Part shown: piece after piece, positions 20,455 through 29,705 of the stretch | Layout: the number at the start of each line of letters is the position of its first letter | Numbering within the stretch: position 1 is the first letter of the stretch | DNA from: Pyxidicoccus caerfyrddinensis | Lineage (GTDB): Bacteria; Myxococcota; Myxococcia; Myxococcales; Myxococcaceae | Direction: 5' to 3' | NCBI RefSeq assembly: GCF_010894405.1 | Contig: NZ_JAAIYA010000035.1 | Coordinates: 1-64,000, forward strand | Length of the DNA: 64,000 bases | Program-made: the position numbers and the translations under genes | Notes under the pieces: model-generated | Told to the model about the DNA's origin: nothing | Databases searched by the model: none | Seen by the model: the letters and a program-made list of their open reading frames with translations, nothing else

Positions 20455-21050
20455 AGCGCTCCATCCTCATGCTGTCGCTCGTGGTGGGGGCCACGGCCTT
20501 CGCGCAGGACGTTGGCGTCCATCAGTCCGTCCAGGTGCCGGAGCCGTCGGAGACGCCCATGCTGCAGGCCCCGGAGGTGCCCTTCGTCCCCACGCCGGAG
20601 CCCGCGGTGGAGGGGATGCTGAAGCTGGCGGGGGTGAAGCCGGGTGACGTCGTCTACGACCTGGGCAGCGGGGACGGGCGCATCGTCATCTCCGCGGTGA
20701 AGAACCACGGAGCGACGCGGGCGGTGGGCGTGGACATCAACCCGGAGCGCATCGCCGAGGCGAACGAGAACGCGCGCCGCGCGGGCGTGGAAGACCAGGT
20801 GGAGTTCCGCCAGGGCGACTTGTTCGACGCGGACATCGGGGACGCCACCGTGGTGACGCTGTACCTGCTGCCCTCCGTCAACGAGCGCCTCAAGCCGAAG
20901 CTCCTGTCCGAGCTGAAGCCGGGGACTCGCATCGTGTCCCACGGCTTCGACATGGGGGACTGGAAGCCGGACAAGGAGGTGCAGGAGGGCGGCCGCACGC
21001 TGTACCTGTGGACCATCCCCGAGCGCGGGGGCGGGCGCTCGGCGCGGTGA
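20451..21050 (+). CDS. Exported class I SAM-dependent methyltransferase
   Basis: A 199-residue protein that combines an N-terminal signal peptide (MKRSILMLSLVVGATAFAQ) with a complete class I methyltransferase core: VVYDLGSGDGRIV (motif I), VGVDINP (acidic residue for the ribose) and an LYLLPSV motif after motif IV. The core resembles the FAM173/ATPSC-KMT lysine methyltransferase group. An enzyme needing S-adenosylmethionine outside the cytoplasm is odd. The hydrophobic leader may instead act as a membrane anchor with the domain inside. It is coupled to the APC permease by an ATGA overlap. The substrate is unknown. Confidence 0.82.
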   Translation: MKRSILMLSLVVGATAFAQDVGVHQSVQVPEPSETPMLQAPEVPFVPTPEPAVEGMLKLAGVKPGDVVYDLGSGDGRIVISAVKNHGATRAVGVDINPERIAEANENARRAGVEDQVEFRQGDLFDADIGDATVVTLYLLPSVNERLKPKLLSELKPGTRIVSHGFDMGDWKPDKEVQEGGRTLYLWTIPERGGGRSAR

Positions 21051-21067
21051 GGCCGCGCCGGGGTCTG

Positions 21068-22360
<1,293 letters not shown>

Positions 22361-22415
22361 GGCGGCACACCCTAGCGGAAGTCGAGCGCCCGCGCGCTGC
22401 CGCCGAATCGTTGGG

Positions 22416-22444
22416 TTGACAGTGGTTAACATAGTCGTTAACTA
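22416..22444 (+). promoter_or_regulatory. Sigma-70-type promoter of the VOC-ArsR-SRPBCC operon
   Basis: TTGACA at 22416-22421, a 17-base spacer and TAACTA at 22439-22444 make a near-consensus housekeeping promoter, with transcription expected to start near 22451, about 40 bases before the VOC gene. It is unusually AT-rich against its surroundings. Confidence 0.75.
22425..22442. promoter_or_regulatory. Paired GTTAAC operator inside the promoter
   Basis: Two copies of the palindrome GTTAAC (22425-22430 and 22437-22442), centres 12 bases apart, fill the spacer and the -10 box of the promoter. A repressor bound here would block RNA polymerase. The ArsR-family protein encoded two genes downstream is the obvious candidate, giving autorepression; this is inferred from position. 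Confidence 0.6.
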
Positions 22445-22491
22445 TTTCCTTGAAGGTTCATCAATCTGCTTTCCCGAACTGGAGTCGTGCC

Positions 22492-22923
22492 ATGAGGAAG
22501 ACCCCCGAAGGCTGGCCTCGCATCACGCCCGGCGTTTTCTATGCCGACGCTCACGCGGCCATCGACTGGCTGGGCCGTGCGTTCGGCTTCGAGACGCGCC
22601 TGAAGGTGGAGGGGGCCGCTGGAGAAGTCGTCCACTCGGAGCTGGTGTTCGGGGACGGGCTCATCACGGTGATTTCCGCCTGCAAGCCGTCACACAAAAG
22701 CCCGCGTGCGATGAGTGGGGCCAACACGCAGTACCTCATGGTCTACGTGGACGACGTGGACGCGCACTGCGCCCGGGCCCGCGCGGCCGGGGCCGTCATC
22801 TCCCAGGAGCCGGAGACGAAGAACTACGGCGACGACTGGGGCACGGACCGGGGCTACGGCGCCGAGGACCTGGAGGGACATCACTGGTGGTTCACGCAGC
22901 GGCTCTCGAGCCCGGCGAAGTAG
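22492..22923 (+). CDS. VOC-family (glyoxalase-like) protein
   Basis: A 143-residue protein with the paired beta-alpha-beta-beta-beta modules of the vicinal oxygen chelate superfamily. It has the subgroup pattern seen in PhnB/YdeI-type proteins: a start of the TPGVFYADAHAAIDWLGRAFGFE type, LMVYVDDVDAHCARARAAGA in the second module and DLEGHHWWF at the end with potential metal ligands. The enzymatic reaction is unknown. The ATG at 22492 has GGAG seven bases upstream. It is the first gene of an operon with an ArsR repressor and an SRPBCC protein, an association seen in many actinobacteria and proteobacteria. Confidence 0.87.
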   Translation: MRKTPEGWPRITPGVFYADAHAAIDWLGRAFGFETRLKVEGAAGEVVHSELVFGDGLITVISACKPSHKSPRAMSGANTQYLMVYVDDVDAHCARARAAGAVISQEPETKNYGDDWGTDRGYGAEDLEGHHWWFTQRLSSPAK

Positions 22924-22936
22924 TCTTCGCGCTCCC

Positions 22937-23290
22937 ATGGTGACTTCTCCTCCGACGAACGTGGACCGCACCCTGGCGGCGCTGGCGGACCCCACGCGCC
23001 GAGGCGTGGTGGACCTGCTCCGCAAGCAGCCGCACCGCGCGGGTGAGCTGGCCGCGGCCTTCGACATGAGCCCGCCGGCGATGAGCCGGCACCTGCGCGT
23101 GCTACGCAAGTCGGGGCTGGTGGAGGAGGACGGCCTCGAGGAGGACGCGCGCGTCCGCGTCTACCGCCTGCGCCCGGAGCCCTTCGCCGCGCTGCGCGAG
23201 TGGCTCGACGAGGTGGAGGCCTACTGGGAGGACCAGCTCGGTGCCTTCAAGGCGCACGCGGAGAAGACGCGGAAGGGGAAGCGCCCGTGA
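22937..23290 (+). CDS. ArsR-family transcriptional regulator
   Basis: A 117-residue winged-helix protein. LAALADPTRRGVVDLL is the family's first helix pair, and MSPPAMSRHLRVLRKSGLV is the recognition helix region, followed by the wing (RVRVYRLRPEP). No metal-binding cysteine pair of the ArsR/SmtB type is present, so the signal is probably not a heavy metal. The subgroup is the one linked to SRPBCC (AHSA1) genes. It likely binds the paired GTTAAC sites in the operon's own promoter. The stop overlaps the GTG of the next gene by four bases. Confidence 0.92.
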   Translation: MVTSPPTNVDRTLAALADPTRRGVVDLLRKQPHRAGELAAAFDMSPPAMSRHLRVLRKSGLVEEDGLEEDARVRVYRLRPEPFAALREWLDEVEAYWEDQLGAFKAHAEKTRKGKRP

Positions 23291-23784
23291 GCGCCGACCG
23301 GGCCCGCGTCACCACCTTCGTCGCCGTGTCGCCCCTCGACGCGTTCGAGGTCTTCACGCAGGAGACGGACCTCTGGTGGAAGAAGGGGCCCCGCTTCCGC
23401 TTCGGCGGGGCACACAACGGCGTGCTCCGCTTCGAGGGCCGCGCCGGCGGGCGCCTGTTCGAGTCGTTCGATGATGCCGGGGAGAGCGCGTTCGAGGTGG
23501 GCCGCGTTCTCGTCTGGGAGCCGGGCGCGCGCCTCGTCTTCGAGTGGCGCGCCCGGGCCTTCGTGCCCGGCGAAATCACCGAGGTGGAGGTCCGCTTCGA
23601 GGAGGCCTCGGGCGGCACGCGCGTCACCCTGGAGCACCGGGGCTGGGACGCGCTGTCTCCCACGCATCCGGTGCGTCACGGTCAGGACGGGCCGGCCTTC
23701 ATCGCCAGCACGGGAATGTGGTGGGGCGAGCTGGCCACGTCCTTCCGGCTGCACGCGACACGGACTCGCGCGCCTCGGGACTGA
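23287..23784 (+). CDS. SRPBCC (AHSA1-like) ligand-binding protein
   Basis: A 165-residue START-like fold protein. The sequence shows the AHSA1/CalC-like pattern: VAVSPLDAFEVFTQETDLWW at the start, GGRLFESF and GRVLVWEPGARLVFEWR in the middle, VEVRFEEASGGTRVTLEHRGW and a C-terminal helix. Such proteins bind hydrophobic ligands in a central cavity; the ligand is unknown. I chose the GTG at 23287, which overlaps the ArsR stop as GTGA; the longer open frame upstream is a shadow of the ArsR gene. It is the last gene of its operon. Confidence 0.88.
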   Translation: MSADRARVTTFVAVSPLDAFEVFTQETDLWWKKGPRFRFGGAHNGVLRFEGRAGGRLFESFDDAGESAFEVGRVLVWEPGARLVFEWRARAFVPGEITEVEVRFEEASGGTRVTLEHRGWDALSPTHPVRHGQDGPAFIASTGMWWGELATSFRLHATRTRAPRD

Positions 23785-23796
23785 AGCGCGCGCTTC
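23783..23796. other. Palindrome joining two convergent stop codons
   Basis: GAAGCGCGCGCTTC is a perfect 14-base palindrome that begins inside the stop of the SRPBCC gene and ends on the stop of the convergent lipoprotein gene. It may serve as a minimal two-way terminator; the stem is only 5 bp if a 4-base loop is allowed. Confidence 0.35.
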
Positions 23797-24602
23797 TAGC
23801 GAACGATGGGCACCGTCACCGGCTCCTTGTCGTCGACGGTGACCTCCACCTTGCCCACGCGCCACAGCACCTCCTGGAAGTGGGCCTCCAGCCGGTGGCC
23901 GTCCGCCGTCTCCAGCACGGCGGTGCCTTCCTTCGGCAGGTACTGGCCCACGTCGTAGAGCAGCGAGGTGAGGGTGAGGCGGTCCGTGCCGTCCGGACCC
24001 GTCAGCGTGCCGGGCCCGTCCAGCACCATCTCCGAGCCGCCGATGACGGGCACGCCGCCGCGCAGGCCCACCCGTCCGTCGATGTGGAAGGTGTGGTCTT
24101 CACGTCCGGGCACGCCGCCCTCGACGTCCGCGAACAGGCGCGTCTCGTCGCCGCAGGTGCCGTAGCCGACTTCCGCCTGGAGGTTGTGCCCGTCCACCGA
24201 CAGGCCGCGCAGGTCCGCGTGCACCTCCATCAGGTCTTCGCCGCCGCGATACAGGAAGGCCACCTGCCCGGTGAAGCGCAGGCCGTGGATGTCGCACCCG
24301 CCCTCGTCGAACCTCATCACCACGGCGTCCGTCACCGCGTCGTGGGCCTCTACCGTGGCGGTGGCGCACGCATACCTCGCATGCACTCCTTCCGCCGCGT
24401 GGCTCACGAACGAGCGCCGGGGCTCGCCGCAGGTGTACACCGGCAGTACGCCCAGCACCTCCAGCGCGCCGCGCACGTGGTGGGCGGCGGCCACCGCGCG
24501 CTCTACCTTCACTCGCGCGGCCTCGACCTCTTCTTTCGTAGGGGCATCGCTGCCACAGGCGGCGGCGAGGAAGGCGAGGGACAGACAGGCGATGCGTCGC
24601 AT
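23796..24602 (-). CDS. Lipoprotein of unknown function
   Basis: A 268-residue protein with a lipoprotein signal: MRRIACLSLAFLAAAC, where Cys16 is the lipidation site. A short helix follows, and then a beta-rich domain with repeated GGxxGR-type turns and five further cysteines, which looks like an envelope beta structure. There is no recognised domain. The ATG at 24602 has AGGAG seven bases upstream and starts the signal peptide exactly, so the 60 upstream codons of open frame are rejected. It stands alone between convergent and divergent neighbours. Confidence 0.82.
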   Translation of the reverse strand: MRRIACLSLAFLAAACGSDAPTKEEVEAARVKVERAVAAAHHVRGALEVLGVLPVYTCGEPRRSFVSHAAEGVHARYACATATVEAHDAVTDAVVMRFDEGGCDIHGLRFTGQVAFLYRGGEDLMEVHADLRGLSVDGHNLQAEVGYGTCGDETRLFADVEGGVPGREDHTFHIDGRVGLRGGVPVIGGSEMVLDGPGTLTGPDGTDRLTLTSLLYDVGQYLPKEGTAVLETADGHRLEAHFQEVLWRVGKVEVTVDDKEPVTVPIVR

Positions 24603-24762
24603 GGGGCGCTCCTGGGGTGGGGGACTCGCACCCTTCCAGAGCAACCGCCATGCCCCGCGCAACCCCGCGAGAAGAGGCGGGTGCGCCACCCCGGGTGCGT
24701 GAAGCACACTGCACACTCCGGGCGGGCCTGCCCCGGGTGCGCCGTGCCTCACGCGCGGTGTG

Positions 24763-25239
24763 TCAGCCTTCCAGCGACGCACGCAGGAACCAGGCGTGCT
24801 TCTCGAACTCGGTGATGATGCCGGTGACGAGGTCCACCGAGTCCGTGTCCTGGTTCTCCTCGAACGTCTTGCGGCTCTGTCGCAGGCCGTCCAGGTACAC
24901 CTCGATGCGCTCGGCCAGGAGCTTCACGTGCTCCATGTCCTTGGAGGTCTCCTGCGGGTAGTCCGGCAGGCGGCTCGTCTTGCCCACGTGGCGGCTGGTG
25001 CCGTAGGCCTTCGCGCCCAGCGTCACCGCGCGCTCGGCGATGGAGTCGTTGTGGTTGGCCAGGCTCACCGCGAACGTCTCGAACAGCGGGTGCAGCGCGG
25101 CGAACTGCGGGCCCTTGATGTTCCAGTGGGCCACCTTGATTTGCGAGTGCAGGTCCAGGCCGTCGGCCAGGCGGGCGTTGAGCGACTCGGCGATGGTGGA
25201 GCGGGCCTTCTCGGGAAGGGGGCTGGGGCTTCGGTACAT
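24763..25239 (-). CDS. dps: Dps ferritin-like DNA-protection protein
   Basis: A 158-residue Dps. The ferroxidase ligands keep the canonical spacing: His38, His50, Asp65 and Glu69 (VAHWNIKGPQFAALHPLF then NDSIAER). Dps forms a 12-mer shell that oxidises Fe(II) with hydrogen peroxide, stores the iron and shields DNA. The ATG at 25239 has AAGGA eight bases upstream. It lies downstream of ahpC-ahpD on the same strand but behind a strong terminator hairpin, so it probably has its own promoter within 25240-25303. Together these genes form a peroxide and iron defence block. Confidence 0.95.
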   Translation of the reverse strand: MYRSPSPLPEKARSTIAESLNARLADGLDLHSQIKVAHWNIKGPQFAALHPLFETFAVSLANHNDSIAERAVTLGAKAYGTSRHVGKTSRLPDYPQETSKDMEHVKLLAERIEVYLDGLRQSRKTFEENQDTDSVDLVTGIITEFEKHAWFLRASLEG

Positions 25240-25303
25240 GGTGTCGTTCCTTTTCTTTCTCGTGCGTGTTTGCCAGTTCAGATGCCCGGCAGCCGGAAAA
25301 GGA

Positions 25304-25333
25304 GCGCCCCCCGGTGTTTCCACCGGAGGGCGC
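25304..25333 (-). terminator. Rho-independent-type terminator of ahpC-ahpD
   Basis: A 13-bp stem with one mismatch (GCGCCCCCCGGTG against CACCGGAGGGCGC) and a 4-base loop lies between ahpD and dps. On the minus strand it is followed by TCCTTTTCC, giving the T-rich tail expected of an intrinsic terminator. Confidence 0.8.
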
Positions 25334-25368
25334 CTTGAATCCTCTGCGATGTCTCGCGACAGGAGGGC

Positions 25369-25893
25369 TTACGACTCCAGGCCCACCGCCGCGGCGTGAA
25401 TCACGGCCGCGACACGGACTGCGTCGTGCACCTGGTCCTCGGAGAGGCCGCCCTCGAGGACGACCTTCTCGTGGGACTGCATGCACATCTCGCAGCCGTT
25501 GATGGCGCTGACCGCGAGGCAGACCAGCTCGAAGTCCACCTTGTTGGTCAGCACCTGCGCGAGCCGGTTCATCCGCAGTCCGGCGCGCTTGGTCGAGTAG
25601 GACTCCTTCCCGATCATGTGCCGGAAGCGGTAGTAGACGTTGTTCATCGCCATCAGGGACGCCGCGGCACGCGCGTCCTCGATGACCGGGTCCGGATTCG
25701 CCAGGGCCTTCTTCGCCTCGTTGAGCATCGCCTCCTTCAGCCGCTCGTTACGAACGGCGAAGGCGGAAGCGACGGCCACACCCCAGCGCTGCTCCGGGGT
25801 GAGGCTCCCTCCCTCCAATACGGCCTGGAGGTTGAGGCGGGTGTCCTTGTGGGCGTCCGCCAGCTCAGAGCGGACGACTTCGAGCGAGGGCAT
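25369..25893 (-). CDS. ahpD: Alkyl hydroperoxidase AhpD
   Basis: A 174-residue carboxymuconolactone decarboxylase-fold protein, full length for AhpD. The active site Cys134-x-x-Cys137 (NGCEMC), His141 and the proton-relay Glu122 are present. AhpD reduces the peroxiredoxin AhpC (in mycobacteria through lipoamide) and has weak peroxidase activity itself. The gene starts 6 bases after the ahpC stop, so the pair is one operon, and the terminator at 25304-25333 ends it. Confidence 0.95.
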   Translation of the reverse strand: MPSLEVVRSELADAHKDTRLNLQAVLEGGSLTPEQRWGVAVASAFAVRNERLKEAMLNEAKKALANPDPVIEDARAAASLMAMNNVYYRFRHMIGKESYSTKRAGLRMNRLAQVLTNKVDFELVCLAVSAINGCEMCMQSHEKVVLEGGLSEDQVHDAVRVAAVIHAAAVGLES

Positions 25894-25899
25894 GGTGCC

Positions 25900-26454
25900 T
25901 TACCCCGCCTTCGCCAGCTTCTGGGTGAGGGTCTCCTCGCCCTTGGTCCAGTTGCAGGGGCACAGCTCGTCCGTCTGGAGCGCGTCCAGCGTGCGCACCG
26001 TCTCGGAGACGTTGCGGCCCACGGACAGGTCGTTCACCGTCACGTGGCGGATGATGCCCTCGGGGTCCGCGATGAAGGTCGCGCGCAGCGCCACGCCCTC
26101 CTCCTTGTGGAGGATGCCCAGCGCGTTGCACAGCTCGTGCTTCAGGTCCGCCAGCATCGGGAAGGGCAGGCCCTTGAGGTCCGGGTGGTGCGTGCGCCAC
26201 GCGTGGTGCACGAACTCGCTGTCGGTGCTCAGGCCCAGCACCTGCGCGTCGCGGTCAGCGAAGTCCTTGTTCTTCTTGCCGAACTCCGCGATCTCCGTGG
26301 GGCAGATGAAGGTGAAGTCCTTCGGCCAGGCAAACAGCACCAGCCACTTGCCCTTGTACGTCTCGTTCGTGATGTCCTGGAACTCCTTGCCCTTCTCCAG
26401 GGACACGGTGGCCTTCACCTTGAAGCTCGGGATCTTGTCGCCAACGGTCAGCAT
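25900..26454 (-). CDS. ahpC: Peroxiredoxin AhpC
   Basis: A 184-residue typical 2-Cys peroxiredoxin that reduces hydrogen peroxide and organic peroxides. The peroxidatic cysteine is Cys51 in PKDFTFICP, with Pro44 and Thr48 of the PxxxTxxC motif, and the resolving cysteine lies in ELCPCNW (Cys165 or Cys167). It is the AhpD-partnered type, not the AhpF-partnered one. The ATG at 26454 has AGGAG seven bases upstream. A sigma-54 promoter match lies 70-85 bases upstream, and a divergent sigma-54 activator gene starts 215 bases away. Confidence 0.96.
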   Translation of the reverse strand: MLTVGDKIPSFKVKATVSLEKGKEFQDITNETYKGKWLVLFAWPKDFTFICPTEIAEFGKKNKDFADRDAQVLGLSTDSEFVHHAWRTHHPDLKGLPFPMLADLKHELCNALGILHKEEGVALRATFIADPEGIIRHVTVNDLSVGRNVSETVRTLDALQTDELCPCNWTKGEETLTQKLAKAG

Positions 26455-26521
26455 TACGACTCCTTGGGGGTTGGGGGCGCCCTCATGGACGTCCCGGGAA
26501 CGTGGTTCGTGCCAACTTCTA

Positions 26522-26539
26522 CAGCAGGCCCCGTGCCAG
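26522..26539 (-). promoter_or_regulatory. Sigma-54 (-24/-12) promoter of ahpC
   Basis: Read on the minus strand, 26539-26523 is CTGGCACGGGGCCTGCT. It matches the sigma-54 consensus YTGGCACGNNNNTTGCW at every fixed position but one, and the GG and GC pairs are separated by exactly 10 bases. Transcription would start near 26512, about 58 bases before the ahpC ATG. Confidence 0.78.
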
Positions 26540-26586
26540 TCTTCGCCTTCAGTGATTCCAGGGGGTTGAAAACTCCCCCCGACGGG

Positions 26587-26649
26587 TCGGTGCCAGCGGG
26601 CCGGTGAATAACGAAATCTCGGTGGGTTTCGCCACTGCAATTTCGGTGG
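26587..26649. promoter_or_regulatory. Candidate enhancer sites for the sigma-54 activator
   Basis: AATCTCGGTGG (26615-26625) and AATTTCGGTGG (26639-26649) differ at one base and lie 24 bases apart. A third TCGGTG core lies at 26587-26592. They sit about 50-110 bases upstream of the -24 element of ahpC, a normal place for activator binding, and just before the activator gene itself. Binding is inferred from position only. Confidence 0.45.
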
Positions 26650-26669
26650 ACCGCTATTATTCGTGCAGC

Positions 26670-28280
26670 ATGTCGGACGAAATGTCAGGCCGAATCGAAG
26701 GCGCGCAGGATGCTCGGGACCTGGTCGAGCTGGCAACCACGGAAGACTCGGTGGGGGACCTGCTCCGTCGGGGACTGGACTGGCTGACGCGGGTGGTGCG
26801 CTTCGACCTGGCGACGGTGTTCCTCCTGAAGGAGGGGCGCCTCGTCTCGGTGGCGGCGCGAGGTCCCCTGGCCAACGCGAAGGTGCGGCAGCACTCGCTC
26901 AACCTGGCGGAGTTCCCCTCGCTGCGCCACGCGCTGGAGACGCGGCGCGCGCGGGCCTTCACGGAGGAGGACCACTCGCACGGAGACGGGGACCCGTTCG
27001 ACGGTGTGCTGGACTTGCCGCCGGGGCACTCGTGCATGGTGGTGCCGCTGTGCGCGGGCGAGCGCTGCTACGGCGTGCTGTCCTTGGACAGGGCCGAGTG
27101 CGAGACGTACCCGCAGCCGGTGGTGGACCTGGTGGAGGTGTACGGGCAGATGCTGGCCACGGCGATTCAGGCCGCGGAGCAGCGGGCCACCTTCGAGCGG
27201 ATGCACCAGCAGGACCACGAGCACGCGAAGCTGCTGGAGGCGCAGCTGGGCGGTGAGTCGGAGGGCATCCTCGAGACGTCGCTGAGCCCCATCATGCGGG
27301 ACTTGTCGCGGCGGGCGCGGCAGGTGGCGGAGACGGACACGCCGGTGCTGATTACGGGCGAGACGGGTACGGGCAAGGAGCGACTGGCGCGGGCCATCCA
27401 CCGGTGGAGCGCGCGGGCGGACGAGCCCTTCGTCACCCTCAACTGCGCGGCGATTCCGGCGGGGCTGCTGGAGAGCGAGCTGTTCGGCCACGTGAAGGGT
27501 GCCTTCACCGGGGCCACGCGCGACAGGGCGGGCCGCTTCCAGATGGCGCACGGGGGCACGCTGCTGCTGGACGAGATTGGCGAGCTGCCGGTGGAGCTGC
27601 AGGCGAAGCTCTTGCGCGCGCTCCAGGAGAAGACCTTCGAGCCGGTGGGCGGCGACAGGACGGTGCGCGCGGACGTGCGCATCCTCGCCGCGACGCACGT
27701 GGACCTGCAGCAGGCCATTGCCCAGAAGCGCTTCCGCGAGGACCTCTACTACCGGCTGAGCGTCTTCCCGCTGCGGCTGCCGCCCCTTCGCGAGCGGCGC
27801 GAGGATTTGCCGCAGCTGTGCACCTTCCTCCTGGAGGAGCAGACCCTGCGCACGGGCCGGCGGGGCATGCGGGTGACACCGGCCGGGCTGGCGCGGCTGG
27901 AGGCGTATGACTGGCCGGGCAACCTGCGCGAGCTGGCCAACGCGCTGGAGCGCGCCACCATCCTCTCGCGGAGCACGGAGCTGGGGCCGGATGCGTTCGA
28001 CCTGCCGGTGCGCGGCGGCGCCGGAGCCGGGGGCGGTCGTGCCGAGGCCTCCGCGGGGGAGGGCGCATCGGCGGAAGCGCCGCTGAAGCAGGGCGCGGTG
28101 CCCACGCTGGCGACGGTGCAGCGCGAACACATCCTTCGGGTGCTGACGCTCACGCGCGGCCGCGTCTACGGGCCGGGTGGGGCGGCGGCGCTGCTGGGGC
28201 TCAAGCCGTCCACGCTGCAGAGCCGGATGAAGAAGCTGGGCATCGCCCGGCTGGACCAGTTCGTCGTGGACGAGGTGTGA
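26670..28280 (+). CDS. GAF-domain sigma-54-dependent transcriptional activator
   Basis: A 536-residue enhancer-binding protein. It has a GAF domain (about 20-170) containing four cysteines (122, 128, 133, 144) and an AAA+ domain with Walker A GETGTGKE at 230-237 and the sigma-54-contacting loop GAFTGA at 277-282. It ends in a Fis-type helix-turn-helix ([15 protein letters not shown]). The domain order resembles NorR and FhlA; there is no receiver domain, so it senses a ligand or redox state directly. The ATG at 26670 is chosen over in-frame upstream starts. It diverges from ahpC, whose promoter is a sigma-54 type, so regulation of ahpCD in response to peroxide is a reasonable inference. Confidence 0.92.
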   Translation: MSDEMSGRIEGAQDARDLVELATTEDSVGDLLRRGLDWLTRVVRFDLATVFLLKEGRLVSVAARGPLANAKVRQHSLNLAEFPSLRHALETRRARAFTEEDHSHGDGDPFDGVLDLPPGHSCMVVPLCAGERCYGVLSLDRAECETYPQPVVDLVEVYGQMLATAIQAAEQRATFERMHQQDHEHAKLLEAQLGGESEGILETSLSPIMRDLSRRARQVAETDTPVLITGETGTGKERLARAIHRWSARADEPFVTLNCAAIPAGLLESELFGHVKGAFTGATRDRAGRFQMAHGGTLLLDEIGELPVELQAKLLRALQEKTFEPVGGDRTVRADVRILAATHVDLQQAIAQKRFREDLYYRLSVFPLRLPPLRERREDLPQLCTFLLEEQTLRTGRRGMRVTPAGLARLEAYDWPGNLRELANALERATILSRSTELGPDAFDLPVRGGAGAGGGRAEASAGEGASAEAPLKQGAVPTLATVQREHILRVLTLTRGRVYGPGGAAALLGLKPSTLQSRMKKLGIARLDQFVVDEV

Positions 28281-28286
28281 GCGGGC

Positions 28287-29600
28287 CTACGCGGTGGCCT
28301 CGCGCCGCCGCTGCGCACGTCCCTCATAGCGTTTCATCAGCGGGGTGACGGAGATGCCGTGCACGGCGATGGACGCGGCCACCACCCACAGCACCAGCGA
28401 CAGCAGCCGGGAGGAGAGCCCGTCTCCCAGTCCGTGGTCGATGGCGTAGAAGAGGTAGTAGAGCGAGCCGATGCCCCGCACGCCGAACCAGGCCATCAGC
28501 ACCCGCTGGTGCTTGTCGGAGCGTGAGCCCACCAGCGACAGCACGACGGACAGCGGCCGCAGCACGAAGAAGAGCAGCGGGGCCAGCCACAGCACCTCCG
28601 GTGGGAAGGGCGTGACGGCCAGCAACAACCCCAGCCCCACCACCACTCCGACTTCCGCGATGCGCTCCAGCGCCTCGTTGAAGCCCAGCACCGCGTTGGC
28701 CATGTACGCATGCGCGTGCGCGGGGTTCGTCGCCGCCTCCAGCTTGTCCGCGGAGCGCGCGGCCTCCTCCACCTTCTCCGCCGGGCGCGCGCCGGTGTGC
28801 TTCCGCTCGATTCGCCGCAGCGCGAGGCCGGCGGCGAACACCGCGAGGAAACCGTAGCCCTTCACCAGCAGCGCCGCGCCGTACGAGAGCGCGATGAGGC
28901 CCAGCGCCAGCAGTTCGTCCAGGCCCACGGCCTCGCGGTGGTGCTTGCGCAGATAGAGCACCAGCCGGCCCACGCGGTCTCCCAACACCACGCCCACCAT
29001 GAGCCCCGCCGCCGTGGCCCACAGCACGTCCACCACCACCCAGCGCCACAGCCCGGGCCCCAGCTCATGCAGGCCCAGCAGACCCAGCCCGAGCATGACG
29101 AAGGGAAAGGCGGTGCCGTCGTTGAGGCCGGCCTCACCGGTGAGGCCGAAGCGCAGCCTGTCCCTGTCCAGCGCGTGGGACACCTGCACGTCCGAGGCGA
29201 GCACCGGGTCCGTGGGCGACAGGATGGCGCCCAACAGCAGCGCCGCGCCCAGCGGCAGGCCGAGCGCGCCCATGCCCACCAGCGACACCATGGCCACGGT
29301 GAGCACCATGGCCCCGAGCGCCAGGCGCAGGGAGACGCGCCACTCCTTGTCCTTCAAGGGCAGGCGCAGCTTCAGCCCCGCGCTGAAGAGGGAGATGATG
29401 ACCGCCACCTCGGTGATGCGCTCCAGGAGCGCGGCCTGCTTCAGCGGCTCCAGGTGGCCCAGTCCCAGCCGCCCCAGCGCGAAGCCCACGCCCAGGTAGA
29501 GCAGCGAGGTGGACAGCGGCAATCGCTTGAGCACGGAGCCGCCCAGCGCCATTGCCACCAGGAGCAGCCCGATGATGAGGAACCAGGCGATGGACTCCAT
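28287..29600 (-). CDS. CPA1-family Na+/H+ antiporter
   Basis: A 437-residue cation:proton antiporter with about 12 membrane segments. The pattern SPTDPVLASDVQ in the fourth segment and GEAGLNDGTAFPFV, with the ion-binding Asn-Asp pair in the next, are typical of the NhaP/NHE branch. A charged cytoplasmic loop (about 270-300) separates two halves. It should exchange Na+ or K+ for protons across the inner membrane. The gene ends six bases from the convergent sigma-54 activator gene. No regulator is linked. Confidence 0.9.
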   Translation of the reverse strand: MESIAWFLIIGLLLVAMALGGSVLKRLPLSTSLLYLGVGFALGRLGLGHLEPLKQAALLERITEVAVIISLFSAGLKLRLPLKDKEWRVSLRLALGAMVLTVAMVSLVGMGALGLPLGAALLLGAILSPTDPVLASDVQVSHALDRDRLRFGLTGEAGLNDGTAFPFVMLGLGLLGLHELGPGLWRWVVVDVLWATAAGLMVGVVLGDRVGRLVLYLRKHHREAVGLDELLALGLIALSYGAALLVKGYGFLAVFAAGLALRRIERKHTGARPAEKVEEAARSADKLEAATNPAHAHAYMANAVLGFNEALERIAEVGVVVGLGLLLAVTPFPPEVLWLAPLLFFVLRPLSVVLSLVGSRSDKHQRVLMAWFGVRGIGSLYYLFYAIDHGLGDGLSSRLLSLVLWVVAASIAVHGISVTPLMKRYEGRAQRRREATA

Positions 29601-29659
29601 GCGAGTGACCTACGTTGGCCACTCCGGTGCCTCATCCCAAGGTGCAGGTGCTTCGGAAG

Positions 29660-29694
29660 CCGCCTGGCCGGCAGCCGGGGGCGCGGCCAGGCGG
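29660..29694 (-). terminator. Hairpin downstream of the 456-residue protein gene
   Basis: An 11-bp perfect stem (CCGCCTGGCCG with CGGCCAGGCGG) and a 13-base loop fill the gap between the hypothetical protein gene and the antiporter gene on the minus strand. No T-run follows. Confidence 0.6.
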
Positions 29695-29705
29695 GCTCGT
29701 GAGGT

